This document shows, in pieces, positions 36,105-48,269 of a DNA stretch of 64,000 bases. Where the stretch lies: NCBI GenBank assembly GCA_015680685.1, contig MNCI01036463.1, positions 703,240 through 767,239 on the forward strand. Direction: 5' to 3'. The notes below the pieces were generated by a model, which made no database searches, was not told the origin of the DNA, and saw only the letters and a program-made list of their open reading frames with translations. This DNA comes from Gnetum montanum. Lineage: Eukaryota > Streptophyta > Gnetopsida > Gnetales > Gnetaceae. Within the stretch, counting starts at the first letter, position 1. Each line of letters begins with the position of its first letter. The translations under genes and the position numbers were made by a program.

Positions 36105-37387
36105 TGTTGGTACCAACATTACCCATGAATGGGGTCTTATACTTAATTTACTTTCATGATGAGAGTTTTTAACCAATAATCACGTTAGTCTTCACATCAA
36201 CTATCCATATCAATCACTGCTCAAAAATAACATCATCTATACTAAAGAAGAGTAAAGTACTCACAAGTGGAATAGGTATGAAGGTTCTTAGGTAAAAATT
36301 CTCATGTTTCTATCAGCTCAAAACATGCAAATTAAAAGAAGGAATTGAGACAATGAAAGAACCCTATACCTCAATTTAACCTTGTATGATTCATTATTTA
36401 AATATAAAATTGAACTGAAGTTGAGATTTTATAATGATATTACATTTTTATATTTAAATCCTTTTAGCAACTTTAGTTTTGGTATTTCTAACTTTATTTC
36501 CTTTTAAGTTTTAATATAATAATAAAATTAACAAAGACTTATGCAAAAACCAAGGCCTGAAATTGGTTGTAATAGGTGTATAGGTTGCAACTATCTCAAA
36601 TGATAAACAAATGGCTAAAATCTGAAAAAATGAATGGATTTGTAGGTGACTAAGATATTTTTTCTTACTTATCCAAATTAACAAAGAAATCATGCTCTAC
36701 AAGCAACTATAATTAAAGAAAAAGTAGCAAATGGAAGAGATTAGCAAAGCATTTATAGAGCACTACTACACCATGTTCAATAGTAATCAAAGCACCATTC
36801 TTGTGTTGGACATGTCTTCAAAAACGTTGAGCTTCAAACCCCACAAGATGCAAGGTGTCCATCACATCTTTATTAATCTTGCCTCTCTACCATTTGATCA
36901 ATGCAAGCACTTCATCTCCACCATTGATTGAGATCCATCCTTCGTATCTACCAGCATCCTTATGTTTATCAATGGAGGTATCTAGCAAGGCCAAATCATA
37001 AGCTATATTGTAATTAGTTAAAATGATTTTGAGGATCCAATGGATTAGTTAGAAGATAAAGCACATCTCCAACTACCATGCATAAAGAAACATAGCATCC
37101 ATGCCTCTCTTTTAATGAGAAAAATGAGAAGGTGAAAGTAACAGCTATAAAAGCTCATAAATGCAAATGAAGAGGGCATTGATGGAAGATGAAGTAAAAA
37201 GTCTCTCACTTCTTCCTTTTTCTTTTCATATCTTTCTACCTTTCCTTTGATACATACCCTTTCTTCCTTTTATGCTTGTTGCTTGCTTGTTGTTACTAGT
37301 TGTTACAATATGTTATTGTTACTAGTGTTGCTATTTACTACCATCATCATCACCATGACTACTTGTAGCTATTAATGATTTTGCTAC
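36105..37387 (+). mobile_element. Element D 5' LTR, interrupted by element C
   Basis: It begins TGTTGGTACCAAC and aligns with 48883-49851 up to the phrase ATTAATGATTTTGC. At that point element C starts (37388). The remaining 250 bp of the LTR, present in the 3' copy at 49852-50101, are missing here. They would have lain beyond the right end of element C and were lost with it. Confidence 0.75.
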
Positions 37388-38203
37388 TGATGAGTGGCGA
37401 GGTACCCCTACACTCAACCATACGAATACAAACGTTTCATGCATGATCCGGTTGAACACCGCAGATGGGCTAGTTGTGGTATCTAAACTGTTACTCATAG
37501 ATCGCAGTTCACTATCTTCCCACCTGGACTAGTATTAGATTTGTCACGTATGGTTTAGCCTAGAGTGAGGTGTATGATCTATTCCTACACTAATGCTACT
37601 CCTGGGTATGATGGAAAATAATCTTAACTAAGTTAAGAGAGAAAGAGTAAGAGAGAATCTAAGCTAGCCTAAGTGCAATGAGCATCTGTTCCTCAATCAT
37701 CCGTACACATCTTGGACCTTGTGCACTACTACTACTGGGATTACCAAGCACAGGTCCTAGGTACGCTACTGGGTTACCAAGTAGTCACACTTAAATGCTT
37801 GTGATCAAGTCATACTCATTCTACGTTACTAGGAGTTTAGGATAAAGAGATATTAACTAAGAAAACAATAAATAATAATGATAATTAATTAAATAATTAA
37901 GCTAAGTGGATGCTGCAATGATGAAGTAATCTCAATCTTTATTATCGATTATGTGCATGTCCAAGTACGTCACACTCAAATAAGGATGTCCTACAATTAC
38001 AATCACCACACTGCGGGCATACACTGGGAGAGAAGAGTTGATAGCAGAACTACTTAAAACTTAATGCTTAAACTCTAAAAACTCTAAGAACTTAAAGAAC
38101 TAAAAAATACCTACCAGATTTGTCTACCTCTTATTTATAGATGAGGAGATAGGCTGTGATATCATGTACGTGATATCATGGCCAACAAAATCATAACTCA
38201 TCA
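37388..38203 (-). mobile_element. Element C 3' LTR (816 bp)
   Basis: Intact TGATGAGT start and ACTCATCA end. A TATA box lies on the minus strand near 38132-38145. Only one or two GATATC motifs remain upstream of it (38157-38178), fewer than in element B. Confidence 0.85.
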
Positions 38204-38394
38204 TACCCCCATGACTGAATGAAAATTCATCCTCAAGTTACAGTGAGGACAAGCTCCATTGATTACACAGTGGATAGGTATGGGATTATTGACTCATGAG
38301 AATGAGTTCATGCCGTAGTGTGGAATCAGAACAAAATTAAGACAAAACACAAGGAATGCAAAAGAAAATCCTATAGCTACAAAATTGATGAAAC

Positions 38395-41161
38395 TCATGT
38401 AGTTCCTGGTGGCGGTGGCTCCTCCATCGGTGCCTTTCCCTTGTCTTATGCTCTAGGTCTTGGGACTTGATAACATTGAAGTATGGCCTGGAGTTTCTCC
38501 TCTTCGATTTGGGGATCCTGTGCCATCCATGCTAATGTTCTGATGTTTGATGGAGTCGGCACCTCCCATGGGCAGGGTAGTTACGGAAACATTTTGTTTG
38601 CCTTAACATGCCAACCACAAACACCTATCGTTTCTCCTCATAGGCTCTAGCTTTGTCTCTGTATTTTTGAAAATCTACAAGCCATTGAGCGAAGTCTTTT
38701 GCGACACTTTTTTTTCCTATTAGCTTGCTTTAACCACCTCAAGTTCAGAATTTGCAATCTCCAATTTTTTGCAACATCTTCTTATGTTCTACAAATTTTA
38801 TTCGTATTTGATGTAGGTGGTGGCTACTTGTTGCTCGATCTCTGTTCTTGGGTGCCTTGTTGTTAACATGGTAAGGTTGGCATACCACAGGTTTGCCAAC
38901 TCCATGTATTCTATAAGGTCTTGGATCTGCAGGTCCCGATTCTTAACTTTCACCTAGTGGGCAAATGCATATGTGTCCAATATGGCCCACCAGTTAGTGT
39001 GTTGAGCATTGATAACATTGATGTGGGCCTTGGCCATATGGATCTCCTTCTCAATGATCTGTTTGTACATCCCCACATGGTTCCAAAAGTTCTCCTTTTT
39101 CTTTTCATTCCATTTAGCCTCATTCTACCACGTGCTTATTTCAATAGCCATCTTCTGGCAGATGGCATGTACCTCCTCCATTGAGAGGGTTCGATTCTCC
39201 TTGGCTAAATCGTTCATGTCTTGGTTGATCTAAATGAGTTGTTCTCCTAACTATTGAAAATATTCTTCGAGAACATTCTTTTGCTTTTCCATGGAGGTCA
39301 ACCAAAGGTTGTTAACAATAAGCTACTTTTTTTCCTCTTGTAAGGCTTTGAGTGCCTTGGTATGCGCATATGTTTGCGCTTGTACTATAGAGGCATCCCA
39401 AATAGCCTTCTCTTTTTCTTCTACCACCTTTTTATTCTCCATCAATAGTTTATTTAGTTGCTTAGTTTTAAAAGTGTCCAGCTGGTCTGCAGGAACAAAT
39501 TGTGAGGGATCCTGTTGTGCTGCATGTAGGGCTACAAGCCTTTCTTGCAATTTTTGCACTTCCGCTTCAACATGCTTGACTGTCATCTCTATCAAGACCA
39601 ACTTCCCTTTGGTGGAAATGAGTTTTGATTGAATTTCTATAACATCCTAATGGATGTCAAATAGGGATGTCATTACCTGCCCTATTTATAGCAATCAATC
39701 AAGTACATCCTCATGTTCCACAAGAGTCATTGAGGTTTTGGCCAAAGTTTGAGCATCTTGTGCTCCTGTAAGGTCTGTCGGTGGCACAATAGGTACATTG
39801 AATGATTCTTTAATGTGTTTTGTGACCAATTCTATGGCTCTCACCACATCCTGGTGTTGCATGACCACCACCATGGCCCCTTCACTAGTTTCTAATTGCA
39901 CTTGAAAAGATGTAGCATTCCTTGAGATCTGTTGTGACCAAGTGCTCTCCCCTCCTCCTGTATGGATGGACACTTCACCCCTTGCACGATTAAAAGAAAC
40001 CATGGGTTGTATGTTATCATCGATGACGTAAAAAAAGAGATTTGCATCATCATGACTTCCCCAACTGACTATCTCAGCAATGGCCCTGAGATGGCTCATT
40101 GATGATTTGTAATCTTGCAATGACAGTGGTTGATCCTAGCCCGTGCTAGGCCCTACTTCCTATTGTTGGCTGGGTCTCATACTTGGAAGTTGGCTAGGTC
40201 CTACAAGTTGAGTTGCAATTGGCCCAGTCATCTATTCTTTTTCTTGATCTGGTCCCAACGTCTCACCAATGATTTTCCTTGTGACAACATTTTGGGCTTT
40301 TTAGAGGACATCATTAGTATATCCTCTAATGCCCGCATGTCTGCACAGCTTCTTGATAAGACAAGGGAAGGGCAATGCAAGTTTCCTTGTCTTTCATTCT
40401 TTGAACTACCTTAGGATCTCTATAAAATATAGATGAGGCAGGTTATCATTAACCTTTCCCATCAACACTGCACATCCTCTTGCTGCATATGTTGAAATTC
40501 TCTTTAAACCCTTTGTGGGGAAGATGTGATAAGTTCCAATTTTGAAATAGATCCTCTCTTCCGTCGTCAACTCTCCAAATGTCCTATCCTCCTTGCCATA
40601 TTTCCTTGTCAACCAAACTCATCATGCATTAGGGTCTGAATGGGTAGACAACTAAGCAACCTTTGGCCCTGTATTTAGAAGGTTTAATGCTTCCAAAATG
40701 GCCTGAATAGAGAAATCAACTATCAGACCACAAATGTTAACCATGGTGCCTTGTTCTCTGTTGTGCCAAAATTAGTATGTTTCCCCTACGTACCAGACAT
40801 CGCTTTCAGAGAGGACAGGCCATAATGGGGATCCTTTGAGGTGATCCCTAATGGCCTCTGAAGCAAACTCTATGAAAGATTCAAAATTTAATTCCACAAC
40901 CACCGCAGTGAATGTGGACCTTTCATGGATAGCCTGAAGATAATCTTGGGGCAACGTGAGATGTTGTCCCTATTCAGGTGCTATCATAGCTCCTCCTTCT
41001 GCCTACCTTGATTGTATAGTATCAGGGTCTTCTTGGTGAATGCTAAATGATTGTTCCTCCTACTCTGTATGTTTTCTGGTAAGAACTTGTCCTTTGCCTC
41101 TCCTAGGTCATTTGCTCCCACCTTGAGCAGGACCTTCCTGTTGTTTGCGTTTCGGGGTCAT
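38395..41161 (-). pseudogene. Element C ORF2: putative plant transposon-protein-like region plus coiled coil
   Basis: About 920 codons. The ATG at 41159-41161 follows a conserved GTGTGATTGCAG acceptor-like site; the stop at 38395-38397 follows EEPPPPGTT. The N-terminal third contains VNICGLIVDFSIQAILEALN, and 60-90 codons later PTKGLKRISTYAARGCAVLM, DNLPHLYFIEILR and LALPFPCLIKKLCRHAGI. This succession (R-G-x-x-V-D-F-S..., then L-L-x-G-K, then F-P-x-L-I-x-x-L-C) is that of the 'putative plant transposon protein' domain (Pfam PF20167-type) found beside plant Ty3 elements. After a Gln/Pro-rich linker, codons about 480-800 form a coiled coil (KHVEAEVQKLQERL, LNKLLMENKKVVEEKEKA). Several stops and frameshifts break it. 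Function unknown; no catalytic motif seen. Confidence 0.6.
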
Positions 41162-41628
41162 CTGCAATCACACGGGGACAATCGTTAGTAAGGTTATTTT
41201 CGAAGTTAAGTTATACCTTACTACTTTCCTTAATGAATTTATTTTATTTCCATGTGATGTTTCCTAAAAGATTATAATAATGAGTCCTTTTTACTTAGGT
41301 GGTTTCCAAATTTAGTTTCCCAATATAACTAAGGGGATGCAATTATTTTTTGCCACATTTATCCTTAATTTTAGAACTAATTACCCTTGATAATGTCCTT
41401 CAGGTGATGAAGAATTTCAAAAAATTTATGCACTATTTGGTGTGTGCCACGAGTAAGTTGAACACTCCAGGTTCAATTAGGTTCAGACGAAATGAAAATT
41501 GGAGGACTAGTGAGCGAGATATAGGTATGAAAGCTAGGGATGTGCAATCACAAGTCATAGAGAGAAATTTGAAAAACTCCCCCCATGTGAATGGTTGAAA
41601 ATGATGGCAAGTGGTGTGGGGGGTCACG

Positions 41629-41656
41629 TATATATAGGTTTATGTGACGCGATATC
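41629..41656 (-). promoter_or_regulatory. Internal TATA plus GATATC module upstream of ORF2 (element C)
   Basis: On the minus strand GATATCGCG (41649-41656 with flank) is followed about 13 bp later by CTATATATAC (41629-41637), then GTGACCCCCC. The layout equals that in element B and echoes the LTR promoter. It lies about 470 bp upstream of the ORF2 ATG, with an intron-like acceptor directly before that ATG. Confidence 0.5.
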
Positions 41657-43027
41657 ACGACCTATCGATATTTAAGGCACAACACAATATACTAAATTGT
41701 AGGATTTTTCTGAAATTAACACTGTATAGCAAGGACATGTGGACAAGTGTTAAAGGGTTATAGGGTAATTTAACTAAATCTAAAGGCACAAAGAATGATA
41801 TTTGGGTGGAATTGAGCAATAAGGGCCTTGGGTGGTAAGGGAGAGAAAAAGGCTATGTGATGGTTCATAGGAATGTTGGAATTTGGACGAATAGTAATAA
41901 GGGAAAGAATATCATTTAAAATATGTAGAGGGTAATATATGGTGTGTGTGAGATGTGTTATGAGTGTACATTACAAAAAATGATGCAAGTGGATCCTCCC
42001 CAAAGCAAGTTCCAACCTATAATGCCCTTGTGTAACCACACCTAAAAGTGTCTATGGGCACTAGAAGGGTTAAATGTAATCCACATTGGTTCCACAAAAT
42101 ACACACATGTGAGTAACACTAGAATGAGGTCAAAATTCTATGCTACACAAGACACAAGTTATAATTACATAAACAACAAGATGAGGCGGGGTATAGAAGG
42201 GATTGTAGAGATTGGGATATGAGGTACCTGACCCAGGGCACAGTGAATCCTATGTGTAAAGCATGATTAATGTGTCATTAACCCATCATTCCAAGATTAG
42301 GACCAAGTCCATTCCTCTGATCAGTGACACCACATTGTTTCATTCCATGATGAGTGACTATAAGAGTATCATAACAACAAGGTGTACGATCACTTGGCAT
42401 TTTGTTCAAGGGAGGAGTAACTCTGGCTTTGTGGCACTTTCTTTGTTTTTTTTTTTTTTTTGAACTATTGAATCCAGAGAAGCTGAACCTTTAGGCATGG
42501 GTGCATGTCTTTCCAATGGAACCCCCTAGAACAACATTGGATTCTTGAGTGTCTTTTGATTACTCTTACTCCCATTTTACATTAGATCTTCAAGGATCTT
42601 AGTACAACCACATTGCATGATAACTCTCACAGATGTCACCAAAGAGAATCCGCAAGTCCCCTTGGTGTCACACCTTAATCATTCCCTCTTAATCCATCCT
42701 TCTTCATTCTAGGTACAATTTAAAGTTTTAAAAATGTTAAGAATATCATTATACCCTCGAAAAGAACCTCTTATTTGTAGAATGGATGAGTGGGTGTAAT
42801 GGGATTACTATCCAAATAATTGATCACTCAAGACTCGATAACATAGAACACACCTCAACCAACAAGCCACATGAGTATCTTATTCATAGATGAGATTACT
42901 TATAAAATAAAATAAAAATACAACAAGACAAAAAGATAAAACAAAAAATTAAAAGTGAAAAATTAGAAAACAAAAAGTTGTAAAATTAAAGAAAATGAAA
43001 AAAAATATTTATTAATCTTGCTTGTTA

Positions 43028-44206
43028 TTAGAATGAGGGATATCCCCCATAACTAAACGGTTGAGGATGGAAAAGACTAATAAATGAAATATGAGGATCC
43101 TTGCATGTTGGAAATATTGAAACTTGATCATACTTACCCCATTTGGGTTCACACACCTGATGATAGTAAGCATAGTGGGGCAATTTATAAGATGTGGTTC
43201 CCGGATAACGAGTTGACCCACTATGATACTTGAGATCGTAAGATGGTATGCAAGGATTGAGATGTCACTCTCTGTGGTTGTATTCATTGGACCATATGGT
43301 TGTTGGAGTGTTAATTGGTGGCCCTAATGAAGTGACATGAGGTGTTGGGTTCAAAGAGGAGGATGCACCATAGTGTAGGACTTATGCTAAGTTGGAGAAT
43401 GCAGTGGCCTTGGAACTGTGTTGTCCCTTCTTACAGTCATGTCTAAAGAAGGGACACCTTCAATGTTGCTGGTGTCTCTCACTAGTATTGGCAACAGTAG
43501 CACAAGTAATGTTCGTGGGTTGTTGTTGTGGTGCAAACACTTTAGGAATAGTTGGTGGCAATGTAGAAGGAGGGAACAGATGAGAATGTTGAAATTTGGG
43601 AGAAGTGTAAGGTACACAAGGTGGTGGTTGTGTTTAGGACATGGACTGATAGTATTGAGGAGAATAATAATGTGGTGAGCTAGAGTGTGTTGACCTAGTC
43701 GGGGAAACAAAATGTTGAACTATATAAGCGATTGGATTCAGATGATACAAAGGGTGTTCCCAGTTTAGGGATGGCTTCCCCCACGACTAGGATTGTTTCC
43801 ACTGTGATTGAACACAGTATCTTTGTACAAACTCTGGGTGTAACAAGATTTGGCATTGGCCCTTGGGGTGATCGTATAGGCAAATTTTGCATTCATATGT
43901 GTGATTGGCAATTGAGCTCTTATTTTTCTCATCCCTTCTTTCCGATTGTCTAATGATACTTGGTCCTGATTCTCGGGTTGTCAAAACTTTATCTCCAATA
44001 ATGTCAATATATTCTCCACACTTTTTATGCGTCCATTCAAACATCTTATTAATCTTTGTCTTGACTTCCTCTAATGATTGTTGTACTGGCAAAGATGGTT
44101 CTTCCTCCTTGAGATCAATTGATTTCTCCTTTTTATGATTGTGGACCTCTATTAAGTTAAGATTTGGGTCCCGTTGATATTTTTCAACACTCTCCCATCT
44201 AGCCAT
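43028..44206 (-). pseudogene. gag: Element C ORF1 (gag), C-terminal two thirds
   Basis: The retained part starts within the linker after the Gag domain (MARWESVEKYQRDPNLNLIE) and runs to a double stop at 43025-43030 after SYGGYPSF. It carries the best-preserved zinc knuckle of the family, CKICLYDHPKGQC (CX2CX3HX4C, one residue shorter than the usual CX2CX4HX4C). The tail is rich in Pro, Ser and Tyr. The capsid-like Gag core is lost with the right-hand truncation. Only a few stops are present. Confidence 0.75.
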
Positions 44207-44215
44207 GTCTCCTTC

Positions 44216-45320
44216 TAAAAAGGAAGAATAAAAAAGACTTCAAAAATATCTTTAGTATTGTTAACTTTGTTTATGATTGGATCTATTAAAACTCTAGGAT
44301 TAAAACTAGGATAACAACAAACCAAAGCTTCCTAGCTAGTCATATTTCCATAAGACCTAGATCAAGCCCTCACATTTTTCAAACATGGCAAATCCTCCTA
44401 TCCAAATTTTAGTCAAAAAACCTTTCAATTTTCAAAACTTCAATCCAATTCCAAAGATTCTTCAACATACGTCTCTTTTTATCAACATCTTCAAAATTTT
44501 AAGACATTATTAGGCATCCACAACAAAAATTCAAGATGATGTGTCTTGTAGATCTTTTATGACTACCTTCTATAGCACAACAATTCAATGGCTTCTAACC
44601 CTTTCTAATTTATTAATCTCAACCTGAAATGACTTCAAATCTTATTTCTTCTTTCAATTTGACAAGTTTACCAGTCCTGCTATAGCTTCTAGTAGCTTTA
44701 CTAGCGTCTAAAAGATTAGTAGAGAAACAATTAATGATTACAATTTAAGTTTCCTCCAACAATTATCACATGTTCCTAGTGAGATGTGCATAAAATTAGA
44801 AGGAATGTTAAACTTTTTTCTTCTCTATCATTAATGTTTTCTTCACATATGCAATCAAATCTAATCCTAATATCATCAACCTACAAGGAGCTATGTCCAA
44901 AGTAGTTAGACCTAAATAGATTACTCTCACAAACTCTTTAGAGTGCCAATTCAAAACTCTTGGCCTAGGTCTCCAAAACTCAATAGTCCTAAATCCTTTT
45001 CAATCCAGCCCTCCAATCCTTAACTTTCTACCAAATATTCAAAGTTTAGGTACTTCCTTCTCATTATTGCCTCAAAACCTTAGCCTAAACAATGATCAAT
45101 TAAGGCCTTAATATAATCTATTATCAACCCTCTATATATTTTATCCCTATCCCTAAAACAATACAAACCTTCAACTTACCTAAAGTTGAGAGTCAACCTC
45201 CCATGAACCAAGTCTTAATCATCCTACAAAAAATTTGTAAGGGATTGAACTAAAACATAACAATTTTAAAACAAGAAATCAACATAATGAGGTAAGTGGA
45301 AACCTAGAAGAAGCAGCTCT
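44216..45320 (+). pseudogene. gag: Element D Gag remnant
   Basis: A broken plus-strand frame reads KIQDDVSCRSFMTTF (about 44540), then TTIQWLLTLSNLL, NDFKSYFFFQFDKF and REQINDYNLSFLQQLSHVP-like blocks with stops. It follows the order of a Ty3 Gag domain (CRAF.TTL, A..WF..L, F..QF, LR.Y..RF). The 5' end of gag and the leader are missing because of the deletion shared with element C. Confidence 0.5.
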
Positions 45321-46679
45321 TGGTGAATATTTTAGGTTCTATAACATCAGATAACATTTTGAGAAGTCTTACTCACATTTCCAAGCCTTATACAAGGATA
45401 TCACATAAGAATTACAAAATAACAAAAAGGGAAAAGCCTTACCAATGATTCTAGAAATCCCTAGTGAAGCTAACCATAAACCAATGACATCCTTTGAGCA
45501 AGTCAAGATTAATGAACCTATCCTTGCAAATGCACAATTTAGGAAGATTAGTGATACCATGAGCAATTCTGGTAACCTAAAGGAAAATACATATGTTCTT
45601 CCTAGTAGAATAAACCACCTTAACATGTATAATAACAAATATAATATAGAACTTCAATAAAAATCCATAATCATCCTAAGAAAAACCAACTTGAGTCTAG
45701 GAGTGAAATCAAAACTTATGATCTTATAGAATATTTACAAAGTGTTAAGACTAACATATTCATATATGAACTATTGAAATTTAAAAAAAGCAAAGGAAGC
45801 TATACATGGATTGATCAATGAACCTAGAGATAAAGGTAAAACTCCTATGAATGAAAAACAAGTTCATTTCATAGATGGGGCTAGAATCCATGAAACCTCC
45901 TCTTTTTCTAACTACTTTAGAAATACTAAGAAAGAACATTCATAATTATCTAATGGACTTAAGAGCTACTATAAATGTAATGCCTCTTCATGTACACAAA
46001 AAATTAGGAGCCCAAATAATTCCCTAAATAAGAAGTGTTATTCAACTTCATGGATCAAATGTCCATGCAATATAATCATTTAAAGATATTCAAATTTTCC
46101 TAAAGCAATATCTTGATTTCTCAAGTCATAAAGATGTCTTAGTAGTTGGCATGAAACCTACTTATGGAATATTGTTATCATGTAACCTTGATGCATATTC
46201 TGGATGTTTCTTTAGATGCAATTTCTCAAAACTTCTTCTTCCAATTAAAGGAGGATCTAAACATGTAACAATTCCTAGAGAATCTTTCCATCATCACATC
46301 ATCTTAATTCCAAATGAATCTTATGTCATATCAACTAATAAAAGTGTAAATTTTGTGGGATTCATTGATCTCAATTATGGGGAGTACAAATTGGATAACA
46401 ATTCATATGCAATGAATGACTCCTTCCATAACATAAACCCATGTATATTGCTATGCCACATCCTATTACCAAACTTATAGTAAACTTTCTAAACTTCATG
46501 TTGACACATTACCATTTCACTAGCATGATGGAAAGACCTTTCTTAACATGATGCTTCACAAATTTGTAAAGATAAGGATATTATTGATATCCTCACTATC
46601 CAATCCCTAGATGATAATCTAATTTAGGATGATGATAACACTTATATTGATCAAAGATCTTGCTTTTCAAATTTCAATA

Positions 46680-47115
46680 ACTTGAACACATGGATACTTA
46701 GGATTGATAGAGCCTCATCAAAATGAGGATGTAGTCCTAGAATTATGTTAATTTCCCTTGAGGAAGCTCCAAAACAAGATAATTTATTTTTCAAAATCCA
46801 TGATGAACAACATGGCTGAATATGAAGCTTTAATCCATGGACTAAACTACACTATTTACTTTGAGCTTTTAAAGTTAAAGTCTAAGAGCAATTCAAAACT
46901 TATTGTAAATCAAGTCAATAATGTTTATGAATATAAGTATCCTATAATGAGAGCATATAAGACATATATGTTAGAATTATTCAAGGAATTTTATTGTATC
47001 ATATTCGAGCATGTTCCTAGAACGAAAATCACATTCCTTATGCTTTTGTGCAAACTTCTTGTGTTCTTGACCTTCCATTTTCTTATGGAGCTTGGGATTT
47101 AGAAATCATCATGAA
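46680..47115 (+). pseudogene. Element D archaeal-type RNase H (RVT_3-like) remnant
   Basis: Reading MMNNMAEYEALIHGLNYTIY, then KSKSNSKLIVNQVNNVYEYK, then FEHVPR, this matches the second, archaeal-like RNase H domain of Tat-type Ty3 elements. Blocks recognised are NN.AEYEALI.GL, (GD)SKLIVNQV and HVPR. The catalytic GDS Asp is lost (SNS), and the N-terminal D-G-A block is not visible. Downstream sequence (NNVPCLQVFDNNNQITHFL) matches the linker that follows this domain in such polyproteins, with the RT region following. Confidence 0.7.
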
Positions 47116-47429
47116 ACATTTTGATTTTTATTCCATCCCTAATAATGTGCCATGTTTACAAGTGTTTGATAACAATAATCAAATTACTCATTTTCTTAGT
47201 AGTCAAGGGTAGTTTTACAATTTGATTTTTGAAGCTTCACATACTTATTCAAATTATTCAATCCTTATCAATGAAGTTTAACCCAATGCTATCACTAAAA
47301 TAGCTCTAGTTGAGAAAATGGATAATGAAACTAAAGTGATATAATACTAAGACTACCAAGTATTAGTAGAAAATAAAATTATTTTAGCTTAAAAAAATCA
47401 AGAATGCCCTATTCGAATAGATAAACATT

Positions 47430-48250
47430 TACATTCTAACAAAAATGGTATGTTGATCACATTGTTACATGAGTTTAATAATGTTTTAGCTTGCTTATAT
47501 GAAGATTTAAAGGTTTATAATTCACTTATCATTAGAAACAAAATACTAGTTAGACTTGAAAATATCCTATAAATTCCTTATCCCTTATCTAAAAAGGAGT
47601 TAAGAGATTTTTCTTTTGCAAAGATTAACTTTATCATGCAATTTATTCCTATGTTTGTTGAACTAGTAAGATCTCTTAACATAATTCTAAAATAATATGA
47701 GGAAATTACATGGACTGCTGAATACAAAAGCTCTTTCTTAGCTATAAAAGGAATTATAGTTGAAGCTCCAATTTTAGTTTCTCCTTGGTATGAAAATGAT
47801 TTCTTTCTATATTCCTTTACAAGTGATCATATAGTAGTTGTCATTTTGACTGAAGAGATACCTAATTAGGAAAAAATGCCCCATCACTTATATGTCTGAT
47901 CCACTTAAAGATGTTGAGTTAATATACTCTCCCATAAAAAAACAACTATATGTAGTATTTAAAGCTTTATCAAAATTTCAATTTTACCTTTTAAAGTCAA
48001 AGGTTATCATAATCATTCTAAATCCTACTATAGTCATTCTAGCAAAGCTCCAAGATCCTACGAGAAAAAGAGTGAAATGGATTATGAAATTACAAGAATA
48101 TGGCATTCACTAAAAGATAGCTAAACTAGTAAAAGGAACTAGTTTAACCAAACTGATAGCCCAAGCATTAACCCTAGAAAAACCAAAAGTCCCATTTAAG
48201 CTTGAACCCATACTTATACGTGTGTTACAACTTGAAAATAAAAAACTAGT
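47430..48250 (+). pseudogene. Element D RT connection and RNase H remnant; RT core missing
   Basis: The frame begins HEFNNVLACLYEDLKVYNSL, the segment just before RT. After about 20 codons it passes directly to KKELRDFSFAKINFIMQFIP, which normally follows RT. All RT motifs, including the YxDD site, are absent, so roughly 220-250 codons were deleted near 47575. The Ty3 RNase H then follows: EAPILVSPWYENDFFLYSF, KDVELIYSPIKKQLYVVFKA, FQFYLLKSK and KLVKGTSLTKLIAQ. Several stops are present. Confidence 0.75.
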
Positions 48251-48269
48251 TCCATTTATATCAAACCAC

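Larger units (their letters stand above)
37388..44215 (-). mobile_element. Element C: truncated member of the A/B family
   Basis: It holds the 3' LTR (37388-38203), PPT, ORF2, the non-coding spacer and most of gag, all collinear with element B. Sequence identity stops inside gag at about 44215, just after TCTCCATCTAGCC-type sequence, so the gag start, PBS and 5' LTR are absent. It inserted into the 5' LTR of element D. The break is shared with a gap in element D, implying one deletion across the boundary. Confidence 0.85.

Noticed and set aside
43392-43678. Plus-strand ORFs of 63 and 86 codons
   Set aside because: They are shadows of the minus-strand gag tail of element C.
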